DNA of 64,000 nucleotides from Gaeumannomyces sp. JS-464 (taxonomy: Eukaryota; Ascomycota; Sordariomycetes; Magnaporthales; Magnaporthaceae): positions 12,977,501 to 13,041,500 of the forward strand of contig NGZR01000001.1 of the NCBI GenBank assembly GCA_002197995.1. The letters are read 5' to 3'. The position numbers and the translations under genes were made by a program. The number at the start of each line of letters is the position of its first letter. Positions within the stretch are counted from its first letter, which is position 1. Below, in pieces: positions 35,685 to 46,400 of the stretch. The notes beneath the pieces were generated by a model. The model searched no databases and had not been told where the DNA came from. It worked only from the letters and a program-made list of their open reading frames with translations.

Positions 35685-36243
35685 ATGAAGATCCTCGAGT
35701 CGCAAAACGCCGTTCTCAGCAACTACGAGGTCTACACCCACCTCGTCGAATCCAAGGCTCGCTTCGCTGAGCGGCAGAAAAAGGACCACCGACGCCCTCC
35801 CAAGAACTACCAGATTGTGGCCAAAGATGTATGTAAACTCACAGTCTGGTCGGCTGCCAGGCATGAACCGCTGACACAAGGCATTGATTTTGGATACAAA
35901 CAAAACAGGTGGTGCAATATTGCCAAACATATCCAAACCCCTCAGCCAGCAGCCGTCTGCCTATGACCAGGACAGCATCGCCTCCCTGGTTGAGCGGCTC
36001 GCCGAGTTTGGCCTCTCCAAGGGCGAGGTGCTCATGATCATCAACCTGCGCCCTACCGAGCTGCCAGGGCTGTACGTGTGCGTTGAGGAGATGGCTGAGC
36101 GCTACTCGGCCGACCAGCAGTCCCGCATGCTTGACATCATCGTCGAAGTTTTAGGCTCTTTCCCGCGTGCCGATGGCGAGGATGGAGGCGAAGAGGGAGA
36201 AGAGCAGGTCGCCGAGTCCATCGAGAACGGACAGGGAGCGTAG
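35685..36243 (+). CDS. RPC17: RNA polymerase III subunit Rpc17/Rpc9 (Rpb4-like), probable frameshift
   Basis: Two exons (35685-35828, 35909-36243; donor GTATGT, acceptor ACAG) give about 159 aa. Rpc17 pairs with Rpc25 to form the Pol III stalk that helps initiation at tRNA and 5S genes. The start MKILESQNAVLSNYEVYTHL is a signature of the family, and the C-terminal HRDC-like part reads ERLAEFGLSKGEVLMIINLR, then EEMAERYS. With the GTATGT donor, exon 2 begins VVQYCQTYPNPLSQQPS, which suits the family, but this needs one more C in the C4 run 35938-35941. A donor four bases downstream (GTAAAC at 35833) keeps the frame without any indel but gives CGAILPNISKP instead, which looks less like Rpc17. 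The acidic C-terminal tail is probably disordered. The stop is only 23 bp from that of the convergent GTPase gene. Confidence 0.85.
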
Positions 36244-36266
36244 GGCGGCGCCGTTTCTTCATCCCT

Positions 36267-37071
36267 TCACATTATGGCGCATCCTCCCTCGCTCTGCCCG
36301 CCCTGGTCTGTCGTCGTCTTGACCGCGGTCATGTACACGTCCTCGAAGGTCTCACTCAGCAGCTCACCCGTGACGGCCGAGCACTCCATATACTTGTCCG
36401 CCCTCATCTCCTGCGCGATCCTGTATGCCTCCTGTGGGTATATAATGCCGTTTGGGTCCTCCTCCGACCTTAGGTCCCTCTTGAGGCCCAGCACGAGGAC
36501 CGGGATTGAGTCCCCATCGGGAAATGTCGACCTCGCCTCCTTGATCCACTGTTGGATGGGTTGCGGAAGAAATAGGGATAGACGTCAGTACCTGACTTTG
36601 TCCTTTCTTTGCCCCTCAGACCCGGAACTGTGGCAGACACATTTGGCACAGGGGAAAGATATGGTCAACGACTCACCACCCTCTGCATATTGATGAGGCT
36701 TAGGCGTTGGCTGATGTCGTAGCAAATAACGACAACATCCGGGCGGAGGATGTGCCAGTCGTGGGGACCCGACGTGTCGTGCAGCTCTATGCTATAGACA
36801 CCCTTTCTAAGATCGCAGCTCGAAAACGAAGGGTTGGTCGGAGTCGCGCAGGAGGCGGATATCAGCCCTCCCCTGCAGCTTATCCTTCCCTTGGCTAATG
36901 CGTCTACGGTTTGCAAAAGAGGAGTCATTATAGGATACTAGAAAGCGGATACGGGCTGAGGGGAACCCAAATGCCACAGCGTTGTGCATAGCAAGCAACA
37001 TACGAGAGGAAGGTTGATTTGCCGACATTCTCGTCTCCAAGCAGCAGTATTGTGATGGTGTGTTCTTCCAT
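36267..37071 (-). CDS. Atypical Rho-like small GTPase with CaaX box, one frameshift
   Basis: Three exons on the minus strand (37004-37071, 36677-36903, 36267-36548; donors GTATGT and GTGAGT) give about 191 aa. The P-loop is GDENVGKST (residues 12-20). Switch II is DTSGP, followed by HDWHILRPDVVVICYDIS. The base-binding motif is LGLKRDL and the G5 motif YMECSAVTGE. The C-terminus ends GGCAIM, a CaaX prenylation signal, so the protein should be membrane-attached. The LKRD and YMECSAVTGE blocks place it near Rho GTPases. The residue matching Ras Gly12 is Glu and that matching Gln61 is Pro, both unusual and predicting little intrinsic GTPase activity (inference). The frame breaks near 36808-36820, between QPFVFEL and RKGVYSIELHD, where one base must be removed or two added; exon lengths sum to 3n+1. 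Confidence 0.8.
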
Positions 37072-37577
37072 GTTGGCGGCTGATGTCCTCTAGAAGCGTC
37101 GTCGGAGATGGTGAGAATCAAGCCTTGAATAAAATGTCATGTCTCAAATCCGTCCGTCGAGACAGAATGACGGCTCCAGGGAGAACTTGGGAGTTTCTTA
37201 TCATGGAGATGGGCGTGTACCCAATCCAGGGGCGTGGGATACTCGATTACCTAAATAACGCATGTCACTAGGGGCTGTTCGGCTTGCTTTTGGCGCCCTA
37301 GGCCACTGGCCGGTCCCCTGCTCCAGCCTATGCATCCCACACTGGGTCCTCTCCCACGGGCGGGCGCAGCCTGTTATCGATAACGACTCGGCTGGCACCG
37401 CTTCAGATGTGACGTCGGGTTCCGAGAGAGAATGGCGGGCGATTTTTTGCTTGCCCCTTGAAAAGCGACTCCTCAAGACCTCAGAAAGCATCGGGCGTTT
37501 GGTTTGACAAAACGGCTGTGAGCCAGGTGGTTTACGGTGAGCCCTAACAGCCCCGCAAAGCTTTTTCTCGTGATGTT
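37072..37577. other. Divergent promoter between the GTPase and DEG1
   Basis: About 500 bp separate the two start codons. No gene was recognised and no specific site was assigned. Confidence 0.45.
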
Positions 37578-38259
37578 ATGAGGCCAACGCCCGGGGTCTT
37601 GCACAACTGGCGCTGGCACAAAACGACATCGCGAGCGTGGCAGGGCTTCCAGCTGCGACCCCTCGTCGCATCCACACCAAACTTGCGCTTCCTGGGCGTC
37701 CGACTCCCCGCCTGGGCGCGTCACTTCACCACCACCATCATGGCCAGCGAAAAGAGCAATTATGATCGCTGGACCAAGGAGAGCCTGATCCGGCGCGTCA
37801 AGCTCCTGGAGCTGCAGCTCGAGAAGCAAACCCAGCAAGGCACAACTACCGTGCTTGCTTCATCCGCAGCCCCTGCCTCGTCCCCCACACATGAGCAGCA
37901 AGGGCAGACGGCAGCGCCAACGGCACAGGCACAGGCACAAGCAAACCCGTCCAAGAAGCGCAAGGCCGCGGACCCGTCAAACTACTCGACGCGCTTCATC
38001 GCGCTCAAGCTGGCCTACCTGGGCGGCAACTACAACGGCTTCGAGTACCAGGCCAACGGCCAGCTGCCCACTGTCGAGGAGGAGCTCTGGAAGGCCCTGG
38101 TCAAGACCTGCCTGGTGTTCCCGGAGCGGGGGCCGGACGAGGTCGACTTTGGCTCGTGCGAGTACTCAAAATGCGGCCGCACGGATCGCGGCGTCAGCGC
38201 CTTTGGCCAGGTCGTCACCCTGCGCGTCCGCAGCAACCGCCCCGCCCCGGGGGCCAGGA

Positions 38260-38292
<33 letters not shown>

Positions 38293-39665
38293 CCACTGGT
38301 CCGCCAGCCGAGACCGGCGGTGTGGCGGCGGTCGCTGTTGCTGCTGAGCCGGAGGCGCCTGAGGCTACGGGGGAAGAAGAGAGGCAAGAAGAAGACGACG
38401 ACAACGACGAAGAGGCGCCCTACCCCGTCGCTGACGAAATCAAGTACTGCAAGCTCCTAAACCGCACACTACCTCCCGACATCCGGGCGCTCGCCTGGTG
38501 CCCAACGCCGCCGCCGGGCTTCTCGGCGCGCTTCTCCTGCCGCGAGCGCCAATACCGCTACTTCTTCACACAGCCTGCTTTCACACCCATGCCGTCGGTT
38601 TTGGAGGGCATGCCTTCATCTTCGCCTACTGGCCGCCGCATCAAAGACGGCTACCTTGACATCGAGGCCATGCGGGAGGCCGCGCGCTATTTCGAGGGCT
38701 TGCACGACTTTCCGCAACTTCTGCAAGATGACCCCAGCAAGCAGAATCACAACTTTGAGCGGCGCGTGCTCGAGGCCGACATCGTCGAAGTGCCCCACGT
38801 CACCTCGGCGCTACCCTACCTAGACCGGCCCGAGTTCCTGCCCGGACAAGGCGACGGCAGCAGCGACGCCTCGGCAGTGGACCCGCGGAGGCCCAGAGTG
38901 TACTACTTCCACGTGCGCGGCACCGCCTTCCTGTGGCACCAGATCCGCCACATGGTCGCCGTGCTCTTCCTGGTTGGCCAGGGGCTCGAGAAGCCCTCGG
39001 TCGTGGCGGACCTTCTTGACGTGTCCCGGTACCCGGGCAGGCCCAACTACCACCTGGCCTCGGACATGCCTCTGGTCTTGTGGGACTGCCTGTTTGGCCG
39101 GCCGCCGCCCGGCGGTGAGGGCGGCGGCGAGTCCTCAGAGGCGGCTGAGCCGGGCCGGGACCTGGACTGGGTCTACGCGGGAGAGGACGGCGAGCCGGTC
39201 GACCTGCACGGGCCAAAGGGGCTCGTCGACGGCCTCTGGGAGGTCTGGCGCGGCCGCAAGATGGACGAGCTGCTGGCAAACCGGCTCCTCGACCGCGTCA
39301 CAGAGCTGACGGACCCCATGCGCGCCGTGGCCGCGTCGGCGGCGGCGGTCCAGGCGGCGGCGGTCCAGGCGGCGGCGGTCCTAAAGGGCGGCAGCAGTGG
39401 CAGCTCGAACAAAAAAGTAAAGCAGCAGCAGCATCACCTGCGCGGCAAGAAGGCGTTCGAGGGAGGCGACGGGCCCCACCTCATAGGGACTTACATGCCG
39501 CTGGCCAAGAGGCAGATGCAGGCGACCCCCGAGGAGGTCAACGACAAGTGGGCGCAGAGCAAAGGCTTCGCCAACGCGGCGGAGCTGGCCGGCACCGAGA
39601 ACTGGAGGAGCGTCATCAAGGCCCGCAAGTTGGCCGCGGCGGCGACACCGGCAGGTGATTCCTAG
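37578..39665 (+). CDS. DEG1: tRNA pseudouridine-38/39 synthase Deg1 (Pus3)
   Basis: An uninterrupted 695-aa frame. Deg1/Pus3 forms pseudouridine at tRNA positions 38 and 39. The TruA-like core has KLAYLGGNYNGFEYQ, the catalytic Asp203 in CGRTDRGVSAFGQ, RQYRYFF, and GTAFLWHQIRHMVAVLFLVG. Low-complexity inserts include a poly-Gln run after residue 228 (CAG repeat near 38262-38291) and acidic stretches. Residues 1-54 are Arg/Trp-rich and nearly free of acids, like a mitochondrial presequence, and a second ATG at 37741 starts MASEKSNYDRW, so two isoforms are plausible. At residues 376-389 the family-conserved HDFRNFCKMDPSKQ block reads HDFPQLLQDDPSKQ. An extra T at 38709-38711 and a missing G at 38728-38733 explain this exactly, so the open frame hides two compensating indels. 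Confidence 0.93.
38262..38291 (+). repeat. CAG trinucleotide repeat encoding poly-Gln
   Basis: About ten consecutive CAG codons lie within DEG1 and encode a poly-Gln insert between conserved synthase blocks. Confidence 0.85.
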
Positions 39666-39894
39666 CAGGGTACCGCCCGACGCGTACTGGGTAATAGGCG
39701 ACGAATAGCATGAAACGAATATAAATAAAGAAAAAATATGGAGCTCTCCGGTGTTCAAAGAATTGAAATATCGATAAGATGGTGACGCTTTATATATTGA
39801 GCCTTGAGGGGATCTAGATGCGATTTCCGAGCCGTTTATATCTAACCAACGTTCCTCACCGGGCGCGCAAAGGATAAGAAAAAAGCCACCCTCC

Positions 39895-40718
39895 TTATCC
39901 CTTGCCGTCCAGCCTGCCGACCGGCTCCGGCTCGTACAGGCAGCCGCGGACGCCGCGCCAGACGGCCTCGACGGTTCGGCGGCGGGGCAGCAGGCGGGGG
40001 AAGACGACGACGAGCTCCTCCTCGCCCTCGACGACGATGATCAGGTAGTAGCGGACCTCGAAGCCCAGGAAGGCCTCGTTATGAGCACGTCGCGCACCTT
40101 GTCGACAGGGATGAAGCGGCCCCCGCCTCCGGAAGACGACGACGACGACGACGACGACGAGGAAGAGGCGAAGGAGAACAGGCCGCCGGGCGAGAACAGG
40201 TACCCGGGCCCCTGGGACCGCGTCTGCACGCCGAGCCCGCGCAGCACCAGCAGCGACTCGGACGTGTGCAGGCGCAGCTGCGCGGCGTGCAGGGCGAGCG
40301 CGCACAGCGGCGCCAGCAGCCAGCCCGGCGTGGCGGCGGCGGCGCGCGCCAGCAGGCGGCCGGGCGGCGAGTCGTGCGCGGCGGCGAGGGCGGCGAGGAC
40401 CAGGTTGACGGCCGTCGTGGCCGTGTTGTCCTCGTCCAGGAAGGAGAAGAAGGACGACGGCTGTTGTTTTTGTTGTTCTCCTTGTGGTGGTGGTGATGAT
40501 GATGATGATGGTGACGATGACGGCCGCGGCGGAAAGGCCTCGTCCCACTTGTCGTGCAGCAGCAGCAGGGCCGACAGGGCCAGCAGGATACGGCCCACGA
40601 AGACGACGGCGAGGGCGGCGCGCAGGCCCAGCGTCATGCGCGGGCGCGTCGTCACGGTGAACTCGGCCGTCGTCGGCGAGGGCCGGCGGACCTGGAGGTG
40701 CGGCGCCGTCGACAGCAT
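39895..40718 (-). CDS. GPI15: PIG-H / Gpi15 subunit of GPI-GlcNAc transferase, one frameshift
   Basis: Intronless; about 274 aa after correcting one base. PIG-H is a subunit of the ER enzyme that transfers GlcNAc to phosphatidylinositol, the first step of GPI-anchor synthesis. Two hydrophobic segments (AALAVVFVGRILLALSALLL and, after a disordered Pro/Ser/Gln insert, WLLAPLCALALHAAQL) form the membrane hairpin. The PIG-H domain follows: SESLLVLRGLGVQT, RFIPVDKVRDVLI, then NEAFLGFEVRYYLIIVVEGE and VVVFPRLLPR ... VWRGVRGCLYEP. A poly-Ser run inside the domain corresponds to the GAC triplet repeat near 40135-40165. The frame breaks at VLI|NEA: CTCATAACG (minus strand, near 40079-40085) needs one more base, giving LINEAF. 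The end is convergent with DEG1, 229 bp apart. Confidence 0.87.
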
Positions 40719-42576
40719 CGCGGCGGTATGTGCCTGTCTGTCTTTTGTTTCACTTGGATTCCATTAGGTAGGACTTGTTGCAGCGACGACTGCCGCGGGC
40801 CTTGGTTCTGGTTACGGGTTGTGTTGTCTCGACACTGTCACGTTCAATGTTCATCCATTGGCAGTCAGTGTGCTCTACGAGACTTGCCTCCTGCAAAAGT
40901 CAAGGCACGTGATTTCGTCTCCACGACTGACTCGCCGTGTGGAATGCCACCCCACCTCACAGGGCCTTATAAGCCAGAACTTTGGCGCTGACACTCAACT
41001 GTAATGGTTAAATTGGAAGAAGGCGCTCGAATTTCCCATTCGTCTGCCCCATTCCATTAGAACCCTCTGATGACGCCCAGTTCGAATGCTGCGGTGGTCA
41101 CCCACTCGCATGGGAAACCTGCGATCGCTGCGGTGGCCCTAAGCAATGATGATGACACTTGAGGGAGGCTTCACTCTGCAGAGGCAACTTCACCGTCGCA
41201 TGGCGAACTGGATTACGATCGTTAGGGGCTTGGGTCAGTTGGTTGAGATGGGGACGTCAACTTCTTTTTTGTTTTTTGCACCATTTCGTCGTCATTTTGC
41301 CTCCTTGGTTCGGCACTGATGCCGCCAAAACTAGTTCAATTCCTGGTCGCGTCACCTTTTTCTTTTCCGTCCCTCTTCTCCCCGCTCAATCAACCCACAC
41401 CCATTAAATGCATGTCTCGCGCAATCTGAGTATACAAGCTGAGATTGAAATTTCATTACTAACTGCTGCAAAAACTTCCAAAACAAAAACAGTTGCCGCG
41501 AGGCCAGGGTTGTATAAACCGTCCACGCTCGATCCTGCTTACACACTCCACCTTTTCCCGTCTTGACAGTCTGGTAATTCCTTTGATCCTCGCCCTCCCA
41601 TGGTCCAGCCAAATTATATTCCCATTCCTTTCCCAAAGCCGTCCCAGCGCATTCATCAGCTCGCCCTTGTGTATACTCCCGTCCCTGAGACACCGCTGAC
41701 CCCGCGCCCAGGGTCCCTTTGGCTAAATGTCATGAACTTCGTGATGTCGAGACCCGGATCGGGCCAGACGTGAATGACGCAACGATATGCACAGAACAAA
41801 GGGAAGAAGAAATAAGAAGAGGGTAAATAAAGAAAGGTAACAGGTTAGCATGTCAAACAAAGTCGTGTGGATGAGATACAGTAACTTGAGGCTCGACATA
41901 AAGGAGAGACTTGAATTGTACAACGGGTTTGTCTCTAATGACAAATAATCTGGGTAAAGATAAAAGTGACGATGCTGCTTGTATAAATGAAAACCGGCAT
42001 CCCTGAAACAGGCAAGAATGCAAAGATGCAAGAAAAAAAGAAAAAAAACCTTGCTGCTTGGAACTCGAAACTTAGGCTCTCTCGCGAGGGCGGCCTTGCT
42101 CTTTCCCGTGCTGAACAAACAGCTTCTGTCGGCTGGGCCTGCTGGCGCGTGGATCGCCCCTCTTTTTTTCGGCGTCTTGTGCCGCCCGTTCTTAAATATT
42201 TTTGTGGTTGTTTTTCTGGTTGCCCTTCAAACATTGCAACCGGCCTTTTGGCATCTAGCTCTCGGTGAAAGGAAGACAAGAAATCAGGAAGCAAACGATA
42301 ATAAATCCAAGAAGAAGAGTATATGTCTGTTGTCTGTCATAAGAAGTGAAAAGCTAGAGGATGGCATGAGATATAGAAAAGAAGAAAACGCCGACCGCCA
42401 TGCAGTATAAGCATAGGTAGCTAGATGAATCGAATGGGTATTTGATGATAGCGCCCGTGTATCTGGTTGATGAGTTCTGCCGGCAATCGGCAAATAACTT
42501 AAAGAGGGAGTGTGACGAAAAGTAAAATTGGCACCGCCGAAGCATCAGTAGATTCGTGGAGGAAAGCCTGAATCCT
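40719..42576. other. Intergenic, no gene recognised
   Basis: This 1.9-kb stretch lies between the GPI15 start and the WD40-protein stop. A CACGTG site sits at 40906-40911, about 190 bp upstream of GPI15. Box A- and box B-like sequences followed by a T run occur at 41230-41365, but no tRNA cloverleaf can be folded (see rejected items). From 41.7 kb on it is AT-rich, consistent with a 3' UTR. Confidence 0.45.
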
Positions 42577-43418
42577 TCAGATCATCTCGCTCTTGTGGAG
42601 GCCAGTGCGGTAGTCGTTCTGGATATGGATCTGCTGCTGCTCCATGTGCTGGACGGCGGCCGCACGCGAGTTGGAGAAGCTGATGGGAGGGCCCGAGGGC
42701 ACGCTCTCGTACGGCGACGTGGAGGCCTCAGGCGACCTGCGGGGCACCATGGATGGGTTGGTCCTGTTGCGGCTGGCCGACCTCATGCGCTCAGTGGCTC
42801 GCGAGAAGCGGCCGGCCAGGCTGTTGTCGACACTGCTTCGCCCGCGGTGATGGCCGCTGGTTGACGATGACGTCCCCTTGGCGGACGGGGGAGCCGGGGG
42901 CGAGAGGATGGGGACGATGGACTCGCTCATGGGGCTAACCACGGGTACCGACGGCGGAGGGGGCGGGGGCGGTGGCACCTGGTCGTCGTCGTCCATGACG
43001 ATCTCGATCATGCCTGAGGTGGTGCCGCCATAGACTTGCGGCCTGGAGCCGACACCGAACGGGAGAGGCGCCGGCGGAGGGGGCGGTGGGGTGGCGAGAT
43101 GCTGCAGCTCTTTAAGCATTGGGGGCGGAGGCGGCGGTGGAGGGACTTGGGAGTCGTGTGAGGGTCGACGGCCCCCGCCTCCAATCATGGTATCGATCGT
43201 GGGGATCGCCGCCGTCTGCCGAGCATCGGCCATGACGTCGGGCTGGCTCATCTTGCGGGTCGAGTGCTGGCGCGAGAGGCCGCGCGAAACCTGACTACCA
43301 CCGAAGGTTTTGGGGGCCAGGATTTCGGCAGGGGGGGCCGACATGCAACGATCAATGGGCGGTCGGACAGGCGGGCTGTAGACAGTCGACGGGAGCAGAG
43401 TCAAGGGCACCTCTTGCT

Positions 43419-43450
<32 letters not shown>

Positions 43451-46400
43451 TGCACCTGCTGCTGGGGTGACTGCCGCTGCTTGGGAGAGGGCTGCCGTTG
43501 TTCTTGGGGCTGCAGCTGAGGCTCGGGAATTTCTTTCTTAGGCGACACTCTGGGAGACGATGAGGTGGGAGAGGCCCGCTGAGCAAAGGTGGTGGGGATT
43601 TGGGGCACGCCGGGCACACCAGTCGCCTCGGGCTCGAGGATGAGTCGCATGGCCTTGGGAGTGGCGGGCAGCCCGATGGCCGGCCTTGTGTTGGTGTACG
43701 TGTTCCGCGAAGAGCTCAGGTCGGCCGTGGCGCTGCGCTGAGGCAGGTCTTTGGGCATCACGTAGCCGCTGTTGGGCAGCGCTCGGTCAAAGAAGGAGGT
43801 CGGCGCCCGCGAGACGATGGGGGAGAGCTCGTCCGGGTGCGGGATCGGAGGCGCAGTCGGGCGCCGGGCGAGAGACTTGCGTCGCTCCTCGAGCTCCCTG
43901 GCTGCAGCCTCCTTCTTGAGCTGCCTCTCGTTCTTGAGCTGCCGGACTGATGCAAGAGCATCGTCATGCCCGCTCGAGAGTGTGTAGAGCTGCTGCTGCG
44001 ACGGCGACGACTTGGCGCTAGGCCCGCTTAGGTGGTGGTCGCTGCCCGTCCTCTCACGCATCTTCTGCGATGTCGAGCCTGGCGACGCTTCCCGGAGGCC
44101 ACGGCTCGAGCCGCGCGTCGTCGTGTTCTTGCGGAAGCGCTCCTGAGCCTCGAGGGCCATACGGAAGTCTTGCTCATCCTCGGATCCGGAAAAGTTACCC
44201 GGGCGCGCCGACATGGGTACTGGCGATGTTGGCGACCTGTCCCTCAGCCCGCGGCTGCGGCTGCGGTCCGCCAGCCTCTCAGCGCTGACATTGCGGCGAC
44301 CACGGCTCGAGTGGCGGCTGTTGGGACCGGTCCGGGTCTTGGACGCACGTCGGACCTGGCTGCTGCTGGTCTTGCGGACCGTGCTCGGGGCCTGGTCAGG
44401 CCCACTGCTGCTCAGGTCTATCAAGATCGACCCGTCCTCCATGCGCGTCTCAGGGTGCTTGGGCGTGCTCAAGTTGATCAAGTCCTCAGGTGACATGGGC
44501 ACAGGGGACCTCGGCGACCGCTTGCCGGCCCGTGGCGTATAGCCCCGGGATGCGCCGCGGCCGCGCTCGCCTGACTGTTCGCGTGAGCCCGCTTTCTCCC
44601 TGGTCCTGCTAGAGTCCCTCGCGCGCCCGCGGCTGGTAGCCCTCTTGCCGGCAGTATCCAGGCTATGGATGTAATCATCCAGCGTCTTGCCCGGATGACC
44701 ATAACCGCGGGCGCGCTGGCTCCTGGCAACGCTCGATGTGGCAGACGTGACAGAGCTGGCCACGGATCCCGGGCCCCGGCGCCTGGTCGGCCAGTGGAAG
44801 CGAGTCGACGAGGCAACTGACTGCTCGGGCGAAGTAACGTCGCTCTGGCCCGTCGCTTCGGTGGGCTGGAGGTGCAGGTCGATGCCTCGGGGATACGGTT
44901 CCGGGGGCCGTTGCGGCTGGTGCGTCCGCTCTCCATCAGCATGACCATTGACGCCGGAGAAGGCGACGGCGGGGGCGGTTCCCTCTTTCCACGCATCATC
45001 ATGGGGCTTGCAGTTGCGGCCCTGCCAATGGCGGCCGCCTGCTGAGCGTTGGTCTCTTCGGCAGATGACTTTCTCGCGTGCCTGCGCACCCGGTCCTCGA
45101 GCTGCTTCTTCTCAGCCGCTGAGATGTCAGGCGTCGGCTGACGCTTCCCGGGGGCCTCTCCAATCGATGGCAGACGCTGGCGGCCAAAGCCCTGGGTCGG
45201 GCGCGCGGAGCTCGGGGTGTTGAAGGCGCTCCGTTGGGACGGGCGCAGGATCGCCGTCATGGGGTCGAAGCCTCCAGGAGAGATAGCAGACTCGGCGATA
45301 GGGGTAATACCTGCCGCGATCGGAGTCTGGCCGTCGTCTCCGGCGAAATACTTGGCCTTGGCGCCTGTGTCGCCGAACGATGTGATCAGCTTCAGAGCCG
45401 ATGTCTTGGCAATACTGCGCTGGGGTCCTCGGTTCATGCCCGGCGGTGAGAGCGGAGGGCTGAGGATCTCGGGAATGGGGCCATTGATGTTGTTCAAGCT
45501 GCCAAATGTAAGCTGTGCGGCGGATGGCGATGTCCACGGCTCCGTAGATTCCTTGCCGATGCAGGCGAGACTAGAATACCCGTGTTAGCCTTGGACGAAA
45601 TCAGGAGAGCCTAAAACCCCGGAAAGACTCACCATCGGATAGCAAGCTGCTGCTGGCCGTGCTGGACAGCCCAGTCTCCCCACTTCTTGAGAATCTGCGC
45701 CTGACGCTCCCAGACAGACGGGAAGAAGAGGCACGCCAGGAGCAGGGCCTCCATGAAGCGCTTGTGCGACACGTAGATCTCGATGGCGTCGTTTTGATCA
45801 CCCATGCCAATCATGATGGTGGCGGCCGCGTGCACATCACCACTCTCGAGCAGGCGCTGAACGTAGGCGCGGCCGAGCTTGTGCTGCGAGGCCTGGCCGC
45901 CGATGCCGCTGAGGGCGAGCAGCATCCAGTCCGACGATGTCATGTTGGCCGAGCTGGTCGCGATGATGTCGGGCTCGATGTCGCCCAGCCACTTGGACAG
46001 CAGAATCCGGTTGGGCGAGCCGTTGGGGTGCCGGCTCACCTCGTCCCGGATCAGGCCCTCGACGTCGCCGTTCCAGCCAAACACCGTGTTCAGCATTTGC
46101 CGGCGAAGATCGTCGTTGGTGAGCCTCGATGCATCCGCCATGGCCGGCATCTTGTAGGGGATATCGCTGAGCCGGCTGCGCGTGAATTTGAACAGGTCGT
46201 CGACCCTGGAATCATCGGGACTCCTAGGTACCTCGTTACGCAGGCGCGACGGCCGGTGGCGATTCCGCCCACCACTGCTTGACTCTGCCATCGAGACGGA
46301 GCTCAGGCTGCCGGTGGCAGAGTAAGCATCACGATCACGAGTGCGTGGGGCTGCCACAGCCGAGGACCTCATGGAGGACCCTGTCGAGATGTACGTGTTC

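Noticed and set aside
34215..35936. 573-codon minus-strand open frame across the PRS-RPC17 promoter
   Set aside because: It runs through RPC17 antisense, the divergent promoter with its A/T runs, and out-of-frame PRS exon 1. The composition is low-complexity Arg/Ser/Pro and nothing matches a family.
41230..41365. tRNA-like box A (TGGGTCAGTTGG) and box B-like (AGTTCAATTCC) sequences followed by a T run
   Set aside because: The T-arm stem does not pair, no anticodon stem-loop with a proper U33 can be formed, and the acceptor strands do not match. At best it is a decayed or chance Pol III-like element.
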